Shown: piece after piece, positions 1-7,707 of the stretch
Numbering within the stretch: the stretch's first letter is position 1
Layout: each line of letters starts with the position of its first letter
Assembly: GCA_019912505.1 (NCBI GenBank)
Contig: JAIOIM010000457.1
Span: 1 to 17,641 of the forward strand
DNA length: 17,641 nt
Reading direction: 5' to 3'
From: Ignavibacteriaceae bacterium
GTDB lineage: Bacteria > Bacteroidota > Ignavibacteria > Ignavibacteriales > Ignavibacteriaceae
Translations under genes and position numbers: made by a program
The notes under the pieces: model-generated
Databases searched by the model: none
Told to the model about the DNA's origin: nothing
The model's input: the letters and a program-made list of their open reading frames with translations, nothing else

Positions 1-21
1 CTATTTACTTTTCTAATTTCT

Positions 22-2016
22 CTAAATAACAGATTGTTCTTGTAGAGAAATATTTTTTGGTAATTTAATTTTGAAAGTAGTTCCTTCATCGGGGTTACTT
101 TCAAATGTTATATGCCCCCGGTGCATTTTTATAATTCCATAAGTTATAGCAAGTCCAAGCCCGGTTCCTTTTCCTATTTTTTTTGTCGTAAAAAAAGGAG
201 TGAATATTTTTCCGAAATTTTCTTTAGGTATTCCACCTCCGGTGTCTTTAATTTGTGTAATTATATATTCGCCATCAGTATATATTTTAATAACTAATTT
301 TTTGTGTTCGGAATCTTCCATCGATTCGCATGCGTTGTTAATAAGATTTAAGAACACCTGCTTTAGCTGATCTTTATCGCCGTCAATAACGTACCCGTTG
401 CTGTTCTCAAACTCAATTTTTACATCAGTATGAACTGGGTGCATTTTAACACCGCGTGTTATCTCGGAGAGTAGGTTGAACATATTAATTTGCTCGATAT
501 TCAGTTTGCCCTGACGGGCAAAATTTAAAAGGTTAGCCACAATATTTTTGCAGCGTGTCGCCTCTTCGATAATCAGAGATAAATCTTCAGCCGACTGTTC
601 GTTATCAATATTATTTTTTGCCAGTGCTTTTTTTAGCATGCTTGAATAAAGCATTATTGATCCGAGCGGATTATTGATTTCATGCGCTACTCCGGCAGCA
701 AGTTGCCCAATCGAAGCAAGTTTTTCTGCAGTGCGTAACTGATCTTCGGCGCTATTTAAATCATCGTAGGCTTTTGCAAGCTGCTCAATAAGGAGCGGCA
801 GACACATTTCTTTTTCGGCAAGTCCTTTTGCAATTGCAACGGCAAATTCTCGGCATGTACCGTAACCGCATGCGCCGCAGTTCAATTCATCGGTTATTTT
901 ATGTTTTTGAAGTTCGTTTAGAATTCGTGTTATTGTGCTCTCTGTAGGATAAGGGCGCCGTTGATTTTTTATCCTGAATTCTCTTGTAAAATCAATATTC
1001 CGGCTGTTGTAAATGTTACTCTTCCAAACATATTTATCAATGCTGTGGATGTTTTGCTCAACAAATTTTATAACCTTTTCCCGCTTCGAATAGTAATTCA
1101 AATCAGAGTCGATAGCCGGACCGTTTATACATCCTTCGCAGAATAATAAATCGACAAACTTTGCGTTTATTTTGTTATCGGAAATCTCTTCGATTAGTTC
1201 TACAACTCTTTTCCTTCCTTCAACTACAATTGTTTCTTTCTCAAGAACATCGCCGCTTATGCCTGATGATTTTAGTAAACCGCCCGATAGAGGGTAGCTT
1301 TTCCCAAGATAAGCATGCGGCGGATCGAAATAAGAATCTTCGAGTTCATCCAACAAAATATTTTTTTCTCGAAAGACTTCTTTTAATTCGGTGAATGTCA
1401 AAACACCATCGATTGCTCCGGCTACGTCAGGGTCAATTGCTTCGCTCTTTTTGGCAACGCATGGTCCTATAAACACAACCTTTGTGTTCTCGCCGTAGTT
1501 TGTTTTTAAGTATCTTCCGAGGGCAATCATTGGGGAAACAACACGCGCCAGATTAGGCACAAGTTCTTTATAGTACATCTCTATAAAGTTTACTACCGCC
1601 GGGCATGATGATGTTATTATTGTTTTCGTATCTTCGCTTTGATAAAAATTAGTATAATGCTTGCTTATTAAATCAGCTCCGAAGGCGGTCTCCACAACTT
1701 CGCCGAAGCCGAGTGCCTTTAACGCCGCAGGCACTTTTAAATAATTATCGGGGAAAGATGCGGCAAACGATGGAGCTACAATTGCAACAGTTCTGCCGTT
1801 ACCAAGAAAATGATTGAACACAAGCTCAACATCGCTGGCAACTTGTTTTGCGTTCTGTGAACATACTTTAATACAATGTCCGCACGAGATACACCTTTCG
1901 GGTATAACTCTTGCCTGTCCGTTTTCAACACGGATTGCTTTTGCCGGACATTCTCGTATACACGAGTAACATCTGCGGCAGCGGTCTTCTATTGTACTAA
2001 CTATTCCTGCGTTCAT
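22..2016 (-). CDS. Sensory [FeFe]-hydrogenase-like / histidine kinase fusion protein
   Basis: This 664-residue protein combines an iron-sulfur/hydrogenase-like sensor with a kinase. In order it has two [4Fe-4S] ferredoxin motifs (C13, C16, C19, C23; C42, C45, C48, C52), an [FeFe]-hydrogenase large-subunit domain (about 70-330), a further four-Cys 4Fe-4S motif (C380, C383, C388, C405), a short helical linker, a HisKA domain with phospho-acceptor H445 in AHEINNP, and an HATPase domain (N-box around N557-N561, DTGGGIP at 591-597, GTGLGLAI at 617-624). There is no membrane segment and no PAS domain. The H-domain loops differ from catalytic enzymes: TSSCP at 135-139 has Ser where the proton-transfer Cys should be, GPC at 184-186 replaces MPC, and the last loop is CEGC instead of CPGGC. 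I infer a cytoplasmic H2 or redox sensor rather than a turnover enzyme. It lies downstream of hydA, probably in the same operon. The ATG has no clear Shine-Dalgarno sequence. No response regulator is adjacent. Confidence 0.9.
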   Translation of the reverse strand: MNAGIVSTIEDRCRRCYSCIRECPAKAIRVENGQARVIPERCISCGHCIKVCSQNAKQVASDVELVFNHFLGNGRTVAIVAPSFAASFPDNYLKVPAALKALGFGEVVETAFGADLISKHYTNFYQSEDTKTIITSSCPAVVNFIEMYYKELVPNLARVVSPMIALGRYLKTNYGENTKVVFIGPCVAKKSEAIDPDVAGAIDGVLTFTELKEVFREKNILLDELEDSYFDPPHAYLGKSYPLSGGLLKSSGISGDVLEKETIVVEGRKRVVELIEEISDNKINAKFVDLLFCEGCINGPAIDSDLNYYSKREKVIKFVEQNIHSIDKYVWKSNIYNSRNIDFTREFRIKNQRRPYPTESTITRILNELQKHKITDELNCGACGYGTCREFAVAIAKGLAEKEMCLPLLIEQLAKAYDDLNSAEDQLRTAEKLASIGQLAAGVAHEINNPLGSIMLYSSMLKKALAKNNIDNEQSAEDLSLIIEEATRCKNIVANLLNFARQGKLNIEQINMFNLLSEITRGVKMHPVHTDVKIEFENSNGYVIDGDKDQLKQVFLNLINNACESMEDSEHKKLVIKIYTDGEYIITQIKDTGGGIPKENFGKIFTPFFTTKKIGKGTGLGLAITYGIIKMHRGHITFESNPDEGTTFKIKLPKNISLQEQSVI

Positions 2017-2064
2017 TAAAATCTATTAATATTATTATTCTTTATATGTCTTACGTTTCAACAA

Positions 2065-2142
2065 GCTCCTGCTCTTACCCTTGCTCTTACTCTTGCTCTC
2101 ACTCTTACTCCTGCTCTTACTCTTGCTCTTACTCTCACTCTT
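2065..2142. repeat. Hexanucleotide tandem repeat, 13 units, between hydA and the sensory kinase gene
   Basis: Thirteen consecutive 6-bp units of consensus (G/A)CTCTT on the plus strand, mostly alternating GCTCTT and ACTCTT with single-base variants (ACCCTT, ACTCCT, GCTCTC). On the transcribed minus strand it is a purine-rich AAGAGT/AAGAGC tract beginning 11 nt after the hydA stop codon and ending 48 nt before the downstream ATG. As a multiple of three it would read as Lys-Ser-rich repeats if translated, but it lies outside both reading frames as annotated. Such repeats can change length by slippage, which would alter the spacing of the two genes in the mRNA. Confidence 0.9.
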
Positions 2143-2153
2143 CAACATAGCAC

Positions 2154-3881
2154 CTAACTGTTCAGAATTTTTTTCCGGTCTGTATAATGTGTATGCAGAA
2201 TTTCGTGAGCTTTGTGGGAATTAGGTTCGCCGAGAAATTCCTTATACAATATTTTAACCGATTCATTTTCGTGCGAATTGCGCATTTTCGTGTTTGCGTC
2301 TATCTGGTAGAGTGCACGCATTCTTTTCTGAATTTTTTCTGCTTTCTGATGAATAGGCTGCCCGCCGCCGTTTATACAGCCGCCGGGGCATGCCATCACT
2401 TCTATAAAATGATACTTTGATACGCCGTTTTGAATTTGTTCGAGAAGAGGTTTCACACCGCCAATGCCGTTAACAACAGCTATGTTGATGTCTAAACCAT
2501 TAATATTTACTGTTGCTTCTTTCAAACTGTTAGCGCCGCGCACAGCTTCAAAATCAACAGAGGCTAAGTTTGAGCCTGTCATTTTGTAGTATGCGGTTCT
2601 CAATGCGGCTTCCATTACTCCGCCGCTTGTACCGAATATCGCAGCCGCTCCGGTTGATTCTCCCAAAGGATTATCAAACTGATCGTTCGGCAATTCGCTA
2701 AATTCGATACCAGCTATTTTAAAGAAGCGTACCAGCTCGCGAGTTGTAAGTACAGCATCAACATCATGCAAACTTTCCTCAGAAAGCTCTGCCCTGTTTG
2801 ATTCAAATTTTTTAACCGTACAAGGCATTATCGAGACTACAAAGATGTCTTTCGGGTCTATGCCCATCTTTTTTGCATAATATGTTTTTAATACAGCACC
2901 TTCCATCTCATGCGGCGATTTGCATGAGGATACGTGCCCGAGCAGCTCAGGATTTTCCTGCTCTATAAATTTTACCCAGCCGGGGCAGCAACTTGTAAAC
3001 ATCGGAAGAATGCCGCCGTTGTTTATCCTGCTTATCAGTTCGGTAGCCTCTTCCATAATTGTTAAGTCGGCTGCAAAGTTTGTGTCAAACACTTTTTTGA
3101 AACCGAGGCGGCGCAAGCCCGTAACAAGCTGACCTGTTACATCGGTGCCGAGAGGCATGTTGTACTCTTCGCCAAGTGTGGCTCTTACAGCCGGGGCAAC
3201 TTGAACGACAACAAATTTGTTTTTATTGTTTAAGGCGCTTGCAACTTCTTTTAATGTACTCTTCTCACGCAGTGCAGCTGTTGGACAGACGAGTATACAC
3301 TGTCCGCACAAAATACAATCACTTACATTCAAACCCTTATTGTAAGGGGTTGTAACAGTGCTTGTAAAACCTCTGCCTGTAAAATCGATTGCGCCTATTT
3401 TCTGAACTTCGTGGCATACACGTACGCATCTTCCGCAAAGAATACATTTTGCGGGGTCTCGTTCCATCGAAGCGCTTGAAATATCTATTGCGTGCTCTTT
3501 CTTTTCGCCAACGTATCGATGCTCCCGCACTCCGTAAGTTTCCGACAAATCCTGCAGTTCGCAATTTTTGTTGCGTACACAAATAAGGCAGTCTTGCGGA
3601 TGATTTTCAATTAATAACTCTACAATGGTTTTGCGTGCTACACGAACTCTCGGAGAATTCGTTTCGACAACCATACCTTCATAAATAGGGAATGCACACG
3701 CTGGCGTTAACCCGCGGTGTTCTTTAACTTCTACACTGCAAATTCTACATGCGCCGGAAGGAAATAAATCTTTTAGGTGGCAAAGTGTAGGTACTTTTAT
3801 ACCTACCGTCTTAGCCGCATCAAGTATCGTCATTCCTTCTTCGGCGTTTACTTTTATATTATTTATTGTTAGCTGAACCAT
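2154..3881 (-). CDS. hydA: NADH-linked [FeFe] hydrogenase catalytic subunit HydA
   Basis: HydA catalyses reversible H2 formation or oxidation at the H-cluster and takes electrons from HydB/HydC and ferredoxin. The 575-residue protein has an N-terminal [2Fe-2S] domain (C34, C45, C48, C62), a His-Cys3 [4Fe-4S] site (H94, C98, C101, C107), two ferredoxin [4Fe-4S] sites (C146-C156 and C189-C199), and the H-domain with all three signatures intact: TSCCPGW at 296-302, MPCTVKKFE at 352-360 and MACPGGCINGGGQ at 496-508. A C-terminal small-subunit region follows (about 515-570). It lacks the extra C-terminal [2Fe-2S] domain of the longer Thermotoga-type HydA. I chose the ATG at 3881 because a GGAG lies 6 nt upstream; an in-frame TTG at 3896 would add five residues but is less likely. 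It lies 19 nt after hydB. Maturases HydE, HydF and HydG, needed for the H-cluster, must be encoded elsewhere. Confidence 0.96.
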   Translation of the reverse strand: MVQLTINNIKVNAEEGMTILDAAKTVGIKVPTLCHLKDLFPSGACRICSVEVKEHRGLTPACAFPIYEGMVVETNSPRVRVARKTIVELLIENHPQDCLICVRNKNCELQDLSETYGVREHRYVGEKKEHAIDISSASMERDPAKCILCGRCVRVCHEVQKIGAIDFTGRGFTSTVTTPYNKGLNVSDCILCGQCILVCPTAALREKSTLKEVASALNNKNKFVVVQVAPAVRATLGEEYNMPLGTDVTGQLVTGLRRLGFKKVFDTNFAADLTIMEEATELISRINNGGILPMFTSCCPGWVKFIEQENPELLGHVSSCKSPHEMEGAVLKTYYAKKMGIDPKDIFVVSIMPCTVKKFESNRAELSEESLHDVDAVLTTRELVRFFKIAGIEFSELPNDQFDNPLGESTGAAAIFGTSGGVMEAALRTAYYKMTGSNLASVDFEAVRGANSLKEATVNINGLDINIAVVNGIGGVKPLLEQIQNGVSKYHFIEVMACPGGCINGGGQPIHQKAEKIQKRMRALYQIDANTKMRNSHENESVKILYKEFLGEPNSHKAHEILHTHYTDRKKILNS

Positions 3882-3900
3882 CAATTTCTCCGTCAAAATC

Positions 3901-5886
3901 TTAGTTTACCGTTATTGCGTCAAAGCGGCATGATTCTATACACATACCGCAGCGGATACATTTTTCATCTAGGATGTAATGCGCCTCTCCTTTTTCGCCG
4001 ATAATTGCATCAGCAGCACATTTTCTTATACATACACCGCAGCCAGTGCAGAGTGTGTTATTAATTGTATAGGTTAATAATTCTTTACATACGCCGGCAG
4101 TACATTTTCTCTCGTACAGATGTTCTTCATACTCATCCCGGAAATAACGTAAGCCTGAAAGTACCGGGTTGGGTGCCGACTGCCCGAGTCCGCACAATGA
4201 AGTATCTTTTATAACATCCGACAAACGCTGAAGGTGAACAATACCTTTGAATCTTTGCAACTGCTCAAGCTTGTTGGCTGTGCCCTTATAACTTTTTGGA
4301 ATTCGTTCAATAATTTCGAGCATACGTTTTGTGCCCTCGCGGCACGGCACACATTTACCGCATGATTCACTCTGGATGAATGTTAGGAAGTATCTGGCTA
4401 CATCAACTATACAGGTATCTTCATCCATAACAACAAAACCGCCGGAGCCCATCATCGCGCCGACATCTTTCAGTGATTCGTAATCAACAAGTGTGTTCAT
4501 TACGCTATACGGTAAACATCCGCCCGATGGACCGCCTATTTGAACCGCTTTGAATTTTTTGTTGTCCGGTATTCCACCGCCGATTTCAAAAGCTATATCG
4601 CCGAGTTTTACGCCCATCGGCACTTCAACCAAACCCGAGTTTGCTATTTTACCGGAGAGTGCAAATACTTTTGTCCCTTTGCTTTTTTCTGTTCCAATTG
4701 ATGAAAACCACTGTGCGCCTTTTCCGAGAACCGCAGCAATGTTTGAAAAAGTTTCAACATTATTTATAACAGTTGGCTTGCCGAACAAACCGGCATCGGT
4801 AGGGAATGGAGGACGCGGACGGGGCATACCGCGTTTACCTTCTATTGAACCTATAAGTGCAGTTTCTTCGCCGCACACAAAAGCTCCGGCGCCTTTTTTA
4901 ATTTTTAAATCAAAAACAAAATTACTTTTGAGAATATTTTCGCCGAGAAGTCCGTTAGCTCTGCATTGCTCAATTGTGTTTTGTAATCTTTCAATTGCAA
5001 GCGGGTATTCTGCACGGCAGTAAATATATCCCTTCGATGCGCCGATTGCGTAAGCGGCAATCATCATTCCTTCAACAAGCCGGAATGGATCGCTTTCGAG
5101 TACCGAACGATCCATAAACGCACCCGGGTCGCCTTCATCGGCATTACAAATGAGGTATTTCTGATCAGCTTTTTGTTTATACGCCAACTCCCATTTTTTA
5201 CCGGTAGGGAATCCTGCGCCGCCTCTGCCTCTTAAGCCGCTTGCCAAAACTTCTTTTATTACTTCGTACGGGGTCATAAGCCGTAATACTTTATCGAATG
5301 CTTTGAAACCGCCGTGAGCGATGTAAGAATCGATTGAAGTAGGATTAATAATTCCGCAGTTTTCCAGTACAATTTTTAATTGATGTTTAAAGAATGGAAC
5401 TTCTTTTAATGTAGAAACACTCATTTCGTTTTTTTCGTGTGCACCGAGTAATTTTTCGGTAAACACACTTTTTTCAACAATTGTTTTCTCAATTAATTTC
5501 GAAACTAATTTCGGTGTTATCTCGCAGTAAGATATCCTCGGCTGCCCGGGGAGTTTTATATCGACAATCACTTCTTTTGCACAATAGCCTATACAACCGG
5601 TTGCTTCAATTTTTGCTGTAATATTTAATTTTTCTAATTCTGCTTTTATTGCTTCTTCAACTTTTTTTGCGCCTGCAGCCAAACCGCAAGTACCCATACC
5701 AATAAAGATAAGCGGAACGTTATGTTCACGGTATCTTAACTGCTCGCCAAAGTGTTTGTATTTATCTTTGCACGCTTCGTTGTGATGACAGAGAGGACCA
5801 TCGGTACAGCATCTGATAAATAAATCGCAAGGGTTTTCGGGGCTGTGCCAGCATTCAGCGCAGCAATGTTCCATATATGATTTCAT
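3901..5886 (-). CDS. hydB: NADH-linked [FeFe] hydrogenase flavoprotein subunit HydB (NuoF-like)
   Basis: HydB carries FMN, binds NAD(H) and is the likely site of electron bifurcation between NADH and ferredoxin in HydABC-type hydrogenases. The 661 residues contain a Cys-rich N-terminus (ten Cys before residue 40, including CCAEC at 8-12), a thioredoxin-like domain (about 58-135) with C67, C98 and C102, the NuoF core with the glycine-rich FMN/NADH loop GRGGAGFPTGKKW (220-232), CNADEGDPGAF (247-257) and CGEE (338-341), the NuoF [4Fe-4S] ligands C509, C512, C515 and C565, and a C-terminal two-[4Fe-4S] ferredoxin domain (C613-C623; C643-C653). The ferredoxin extension separates HydB from respiratory NuoF. 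In the thioredoxin-like domain the position of the first NuoE-type Cys ligand is Ile62. The ATG overlaps the hydC stop by 4 nt (ATGA), with GGAGG 10 nt upstream inside hydC, so translation is probably coupled. Confidence 0.95.
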   Translation of the reverse strand: MKSYMEHCCAECWHSPENPCDLFIRCCTDGPLCHHNEACKDKYKHFGEQLRYREHNVPLIFIGMGTCGLAAGAKKVEEAIKAELEKLNITAKIEATGCIGYCAKEVIVDIKLPGQPRISYCEITPKLVSKLIEKTIVEKSVFTEKLLGAHEKNEMSVSTLKEVPFFKHQLKIVLENCGIINPTSIDSYIAHGGFKAFDKVLRLMTPYEVIKEVLASGLRGRGGAGFPTGKKWELAYKQKADQKYLICNADEGDPGAFMDRSVLESDPFRLVEGMMIAAYAIGASKGYIYCRAEYPLAIERLQNTIEQCRANGLLGENILKSNFVFDLKIKKGAGAFVCGEETALIGSIEGKRGMPRPRPPFPTDAGLFGKPTVINNVETFSNIAAVLGKGAQWFSSIGTEKSKGTKVFALSGKIANSGLVEVPMGVKLGDIAFEIGGGIPDNKKFKAVQIGGPSGGCLPYSVMNTLVDYESLKDVGAMMGSGGFVVMDEDTCIVDVARYFLTFIQSESCGKCVPCREGTKRMLEIIERIPKSYKGTANKLEQLQRFKGIVHLQRLSDVIKDTSLCGLGQSAPNPVLSGLRYFRDEYEEHLYERKCTAGVCKELLTYTINNTLCTGCGVCIRKCAADAIIGEKGEAHYILDEKCIRCGMCIESCRFDAITVN

Positions 5887-6428
5887 GCTGCACCAACCTC
5901 CGGTGTTTTTCCGGTTTCTTTTTTTACCGTTTTCTTTGAATAAGTTTTTATGATTTTTGGGATGTCCTTTACAGCAAGCCTACCGTAATAATCATCATTG
6001 ACCAATATAACGGGGGCAATACTGCAGGCTCCTATACAGTTCACAACTTCGATAGTAAATTTCTTATCTCTTGTTGTTTGCCCTGCTTCTATGTTTAATT
6101 CGTTTTCAATTGCAATAAGTATATTTGCCGAATTTTTTACGTGGCAGGCAGTACCTCTGCACACCTTTATAACATTTTCGCCGAGGGGGGATAAACGGAA
6201 TTGATTATAAAAAGTCGCTACACCGTAAACACGGCTAAGCGGCATATCAACAAAAACCGAAATGTCTTTTAATGCATTTTCGGGTAAATAATTATATATG
6301 CCCTGAATGTCCTGCAGAAGCGGTATCAGCGCACTTTTATCTTTAGTTTCATAGTTTTTGAATATTTCTGTATGCACTTTGTTTGCCTTACTAAGTTGTC
6401 CCTCTACTATAGGCATATTAAGTGCCAC
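5883..6428 (-). CDS. hydC: NADH-linked [FeFe] hydrogenase subunit HydC (NuoE-like)
   Basis: A 181-residue NuoE/24-kDa-type thioredoxin-fold [2Fe-2S] subunit, the partner of HydB in NADH oxidation. The four ligands are visible in the expected spacing: C90 and C95 in CRGTACHVKNS, and C131 and C135 in CIGACSIAP. The N-terminal helical region (about 15-85) holds the usual YGVATFYNQF stretch (68-77). A lysine-rich tail (about 160-181) follows the fold. It is the first gene of the operon and overlaps hydB by 4 nt. The start is uncertain: GTG at 6428 gives 181 residues, and an in-frame ATG at 6416 gives 177. Neither has a recognisable Shine-Dalgarno sequence, and the difference does not affect the fold. 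Confidence 0.93.
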   Translation of the reverse strand: MALNMPIVEGQLSKANKVHTEIFKNYETKDKSALIPLLQDIQGIYNYLPENALKDISVFVDMPLSRVYGVATFYNQFRLSPLGENVIKVCRGTACHVKNSANILIAIENELNIEAGQTTRDKKFTIEVVNCIGACSIAPVILVNDDYYGRLAVKDIPKIIKTYSKKTVKKETGKTPEVGAA

Positions 6429-6668
6429 GTTTAATATTTTAGAAAATGAGTTTAAGTTTTGTTTTGAAGGAAAGACTTACATCAAATTACGTTTTTTCTT
6501 GTTTTTGAAAAGATTTTTACCAAAAAGGATAGTTAATTAACAATTACAAACTGTTCATAAATACTAAGTGATGATGGAAGATAACTGATTATTTCATGCA
6601 CGTTATTGCTCTTAAAATGTATAGTTGTGTAATGTTTCAAATGAAAAGGTACTATTATTAAAACATGA

Positions 6669-6880
6669 TTACCTCAAATTACTAAAGTGCCATCGGCTGT
6701 TTAAAGTTGGCACTTTTAAGTTTTTCTTTGCCTTATTTCGCTGGTTTAATAAATTGCCTTCTTTTAATATTCGGTAAATACTGGAAGGAGAAACGGCAAC
6801 GACATTATCATCGAGCATGCTGCATATTAACCCCTGGGCTGTCGTAATTTTTTATACCTTCCGGGTGTGTGGCTTTACTT
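6669..6880 (-). pseudogene. Decayed integrase/DDE-type transposase fragment
   Basis: Read on the minus strand, one frame (6845 down to a stop at 6669-6671) translates to a short peptide containing DDNVVAVSPSSIYRILKEG followed by NLLNQRNKAKK and a WHF motif. This resembles the helix-turn-helix-to-catalytic-core junction of integrase-type transposases, which typically reads HPxEGYRRLT, then D(E/D)(D/N)VVAVSPSxxYRVLK, then WHxDIS. The expected upstream motif THPEG appears in a different frame at about 6864-6880, so a frameshift separates them. The frame ends at a stop just after WHF, before the catalytic acidic residues. There is no full-length ORF, so this is a remnant only. The family match is from memory of motif patterns, not a search. 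Confidence 0.55.
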
Positions 6881-7003
6881 CCGAATAAACTGCCGACTTC
6901 AAAATCAAAGACTTTAAACGATACGAAGCATTAAAAAATATTCATCTACAATAAACCAGCCATCCCGCTAATCAACCGCTAACCTAAAACTTCTTTTATG
7001 TAT

Positions 7004-7066
7004 TTGACATTAGCTCTCGAATTATCTAAGTTTCGACCCAATTATTCAATTGTTCGATAATTCGAG
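7004..7066 (+). promoter_or_regulatory. Candidate promoter and operator of the tetR/efflux operon
   Basis: A perfect 11-bp inverted repeat, CTCGAATTATC (7016-7026) and GATAATTCGAG (7056-7066), has a 29-nt spacer. A second short inverted repeat, CAATT/AATTG (7039-7052), sits within the spacer. The left arm lies between a TTGACA (7004-7009) and TAAGTTT (7027-7033), which fit the Bacteroidota-type -33/-7 pattern (TTG, 20 nt, TAnnTTT). The right arm ends 8 nt before the tetR-type ATG and supplies its GAGG Shine-Dalgarno. Binding of the regulator here would cover the promoter, so autoregulation is a reasonable inference. Confidence 0.5.
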
Positions 7067-7074
7067 GAAATAAA

Positions 7075-7680
7075 ATGAAATCAAAAGACAAAAAAAGAGA
7101 TAATATCTTAGAAGCAGCAAGAAAGATTTTCTCCAGATATGGTTACACAAAAACAACTCTTGATGATATCGGAGAAGTTGTGGGGATAAAGAAAAATTCT
7201 CTTTATCACTACTTTAAAAGCAAAGAAGAGCTATTTGAAACCATAATTGAATATGAAGCCGGATTATATTTTGACACGATGCAAAAATTAGTTGCTAAAG
7301 AAAAAACAGCAACAAAAAAAATATTCGCCGCTGTTTTAGATGGACGAAAAGCAGCCCGCCAAAGAACTAATCTTTATCAAGGGACGGTTTCCGCAAAAAT
7401 GGAACTCGTTGGTGTTATAGAAAATTCTTTTAATCATTTTATAGAAAAACAAATTCAGCTATTAAAAGATTTACTGAATGAAGGAATAAAAAACAATGAG
7501 TTTGTAAAACATAATGCTGAAATAGTAGCTAAAGATATAGTACAAATGAATCTTGCTATTGAGCAGCGTGAATACCAGAAGAGTAAATTTGAATTACTGA
7601 CAGAAATCGACCACAATGACTTAGACAGATGTCAATCTGATTTACTGAATCTGATATTAAAAGGCTTAAGGAAAAACTAA
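7075..7680 (+). CDS. TetR/AcrR-family transcriptional regulator
   Basis: A 201-residue one-component regulator. The N-terminal TetR DNA-binding domain is clear: helix 1 around 8-22 (ILEAARKIFSRYG) and a helix-turn-helix around 28-47 containing TTLDDIGEVVGIKKNSLYHYF, followed by KSKEELF. The remaining helical part (about 60-201) is a ligand-binding and dimerisation domain with no recognisable effector signature. It is the first gene of the operon, 27 nt before the TolC-like gene, the classical arrangement in which the regulator represses its own efflux operon and is released by a pump substrate. The inverted repeat at 7016-7066 is its likely binding site. The ATG has GAGG upstream at 7064-7067. 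The inducer cannot be predicted. Confidence 0.92.
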   Translation: MKSKDKKRDNILEAARKIFSRYGYTKTTLDDIGEVVGIKKNSLYHYFKSKEELFETIIEYEAGLYFDTMQKLVAKEKTATKKIFAAVLDGRKAARQRTNLYQGTVSAKMELVGVIENSFNHFIEKQIQLLKDLLNEGIKNNEFVKHNAEIVAKDIVQMNLAIEQREYQKSKFELLTEIDHNDLDRCQSDLLNLILKGLRKN

Positions 7681-7707
7681 ATAATAAACAGACAACAATT
7701 AAGGAAA

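Larger units (their letters stand above)
6429..7074. other. Divergent intergenic region between hydC and the tetR-type gene
   Basis: This 646-bp stretch must carry the promoters for both the hydrogenase operon (leftward) and the efflux operon (rightward). From left to right I see an AT-rich section with no coding signal (6429-6668), where I could not identify a convincing hydC promoter or an FNR- or CRP-type site; a decayed transposase fragment on the minus strand (6669-6880); an unrecognised section (about 6881-7000); and the tetR promoter/operator (7004-7066). The short palindrome GTTAATTAAC at 6532-6541 is the only notable element close to hydC and may be chance. Confidence 0.7.

Noticed and set aside
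3882..3896. TTG start for hydA giving 580 residues
   Set aside because: The in-frame ATG at 3881 has a GGAG 6 nt upstream and aligns better with the usual start of the [2Fe-2S] domain.
4550..5023. A 157-codon plus-strand frame opposite hydB
   Set aside because: It lies wholly antisense within conserved NuoF-like coding sequence and has no protein features of its own.
6635..6646. TTTCA-AA-TGAAA palindrome upstream of hydC as a regulator site
   Set aside because: It is short, AT-rich and about 200 bp from the start codon; such palindromes are expected by chance at this base composition.
6684..6716. Inverted repeat AAAGTGCCA / TGGCACTTT as a possible terminator or operator
   Set aside because: The loop is 15 nt, no T-run follows in a useful position, and it falls inside the transposase remnant, where it can be explained as decayed coding sequence.
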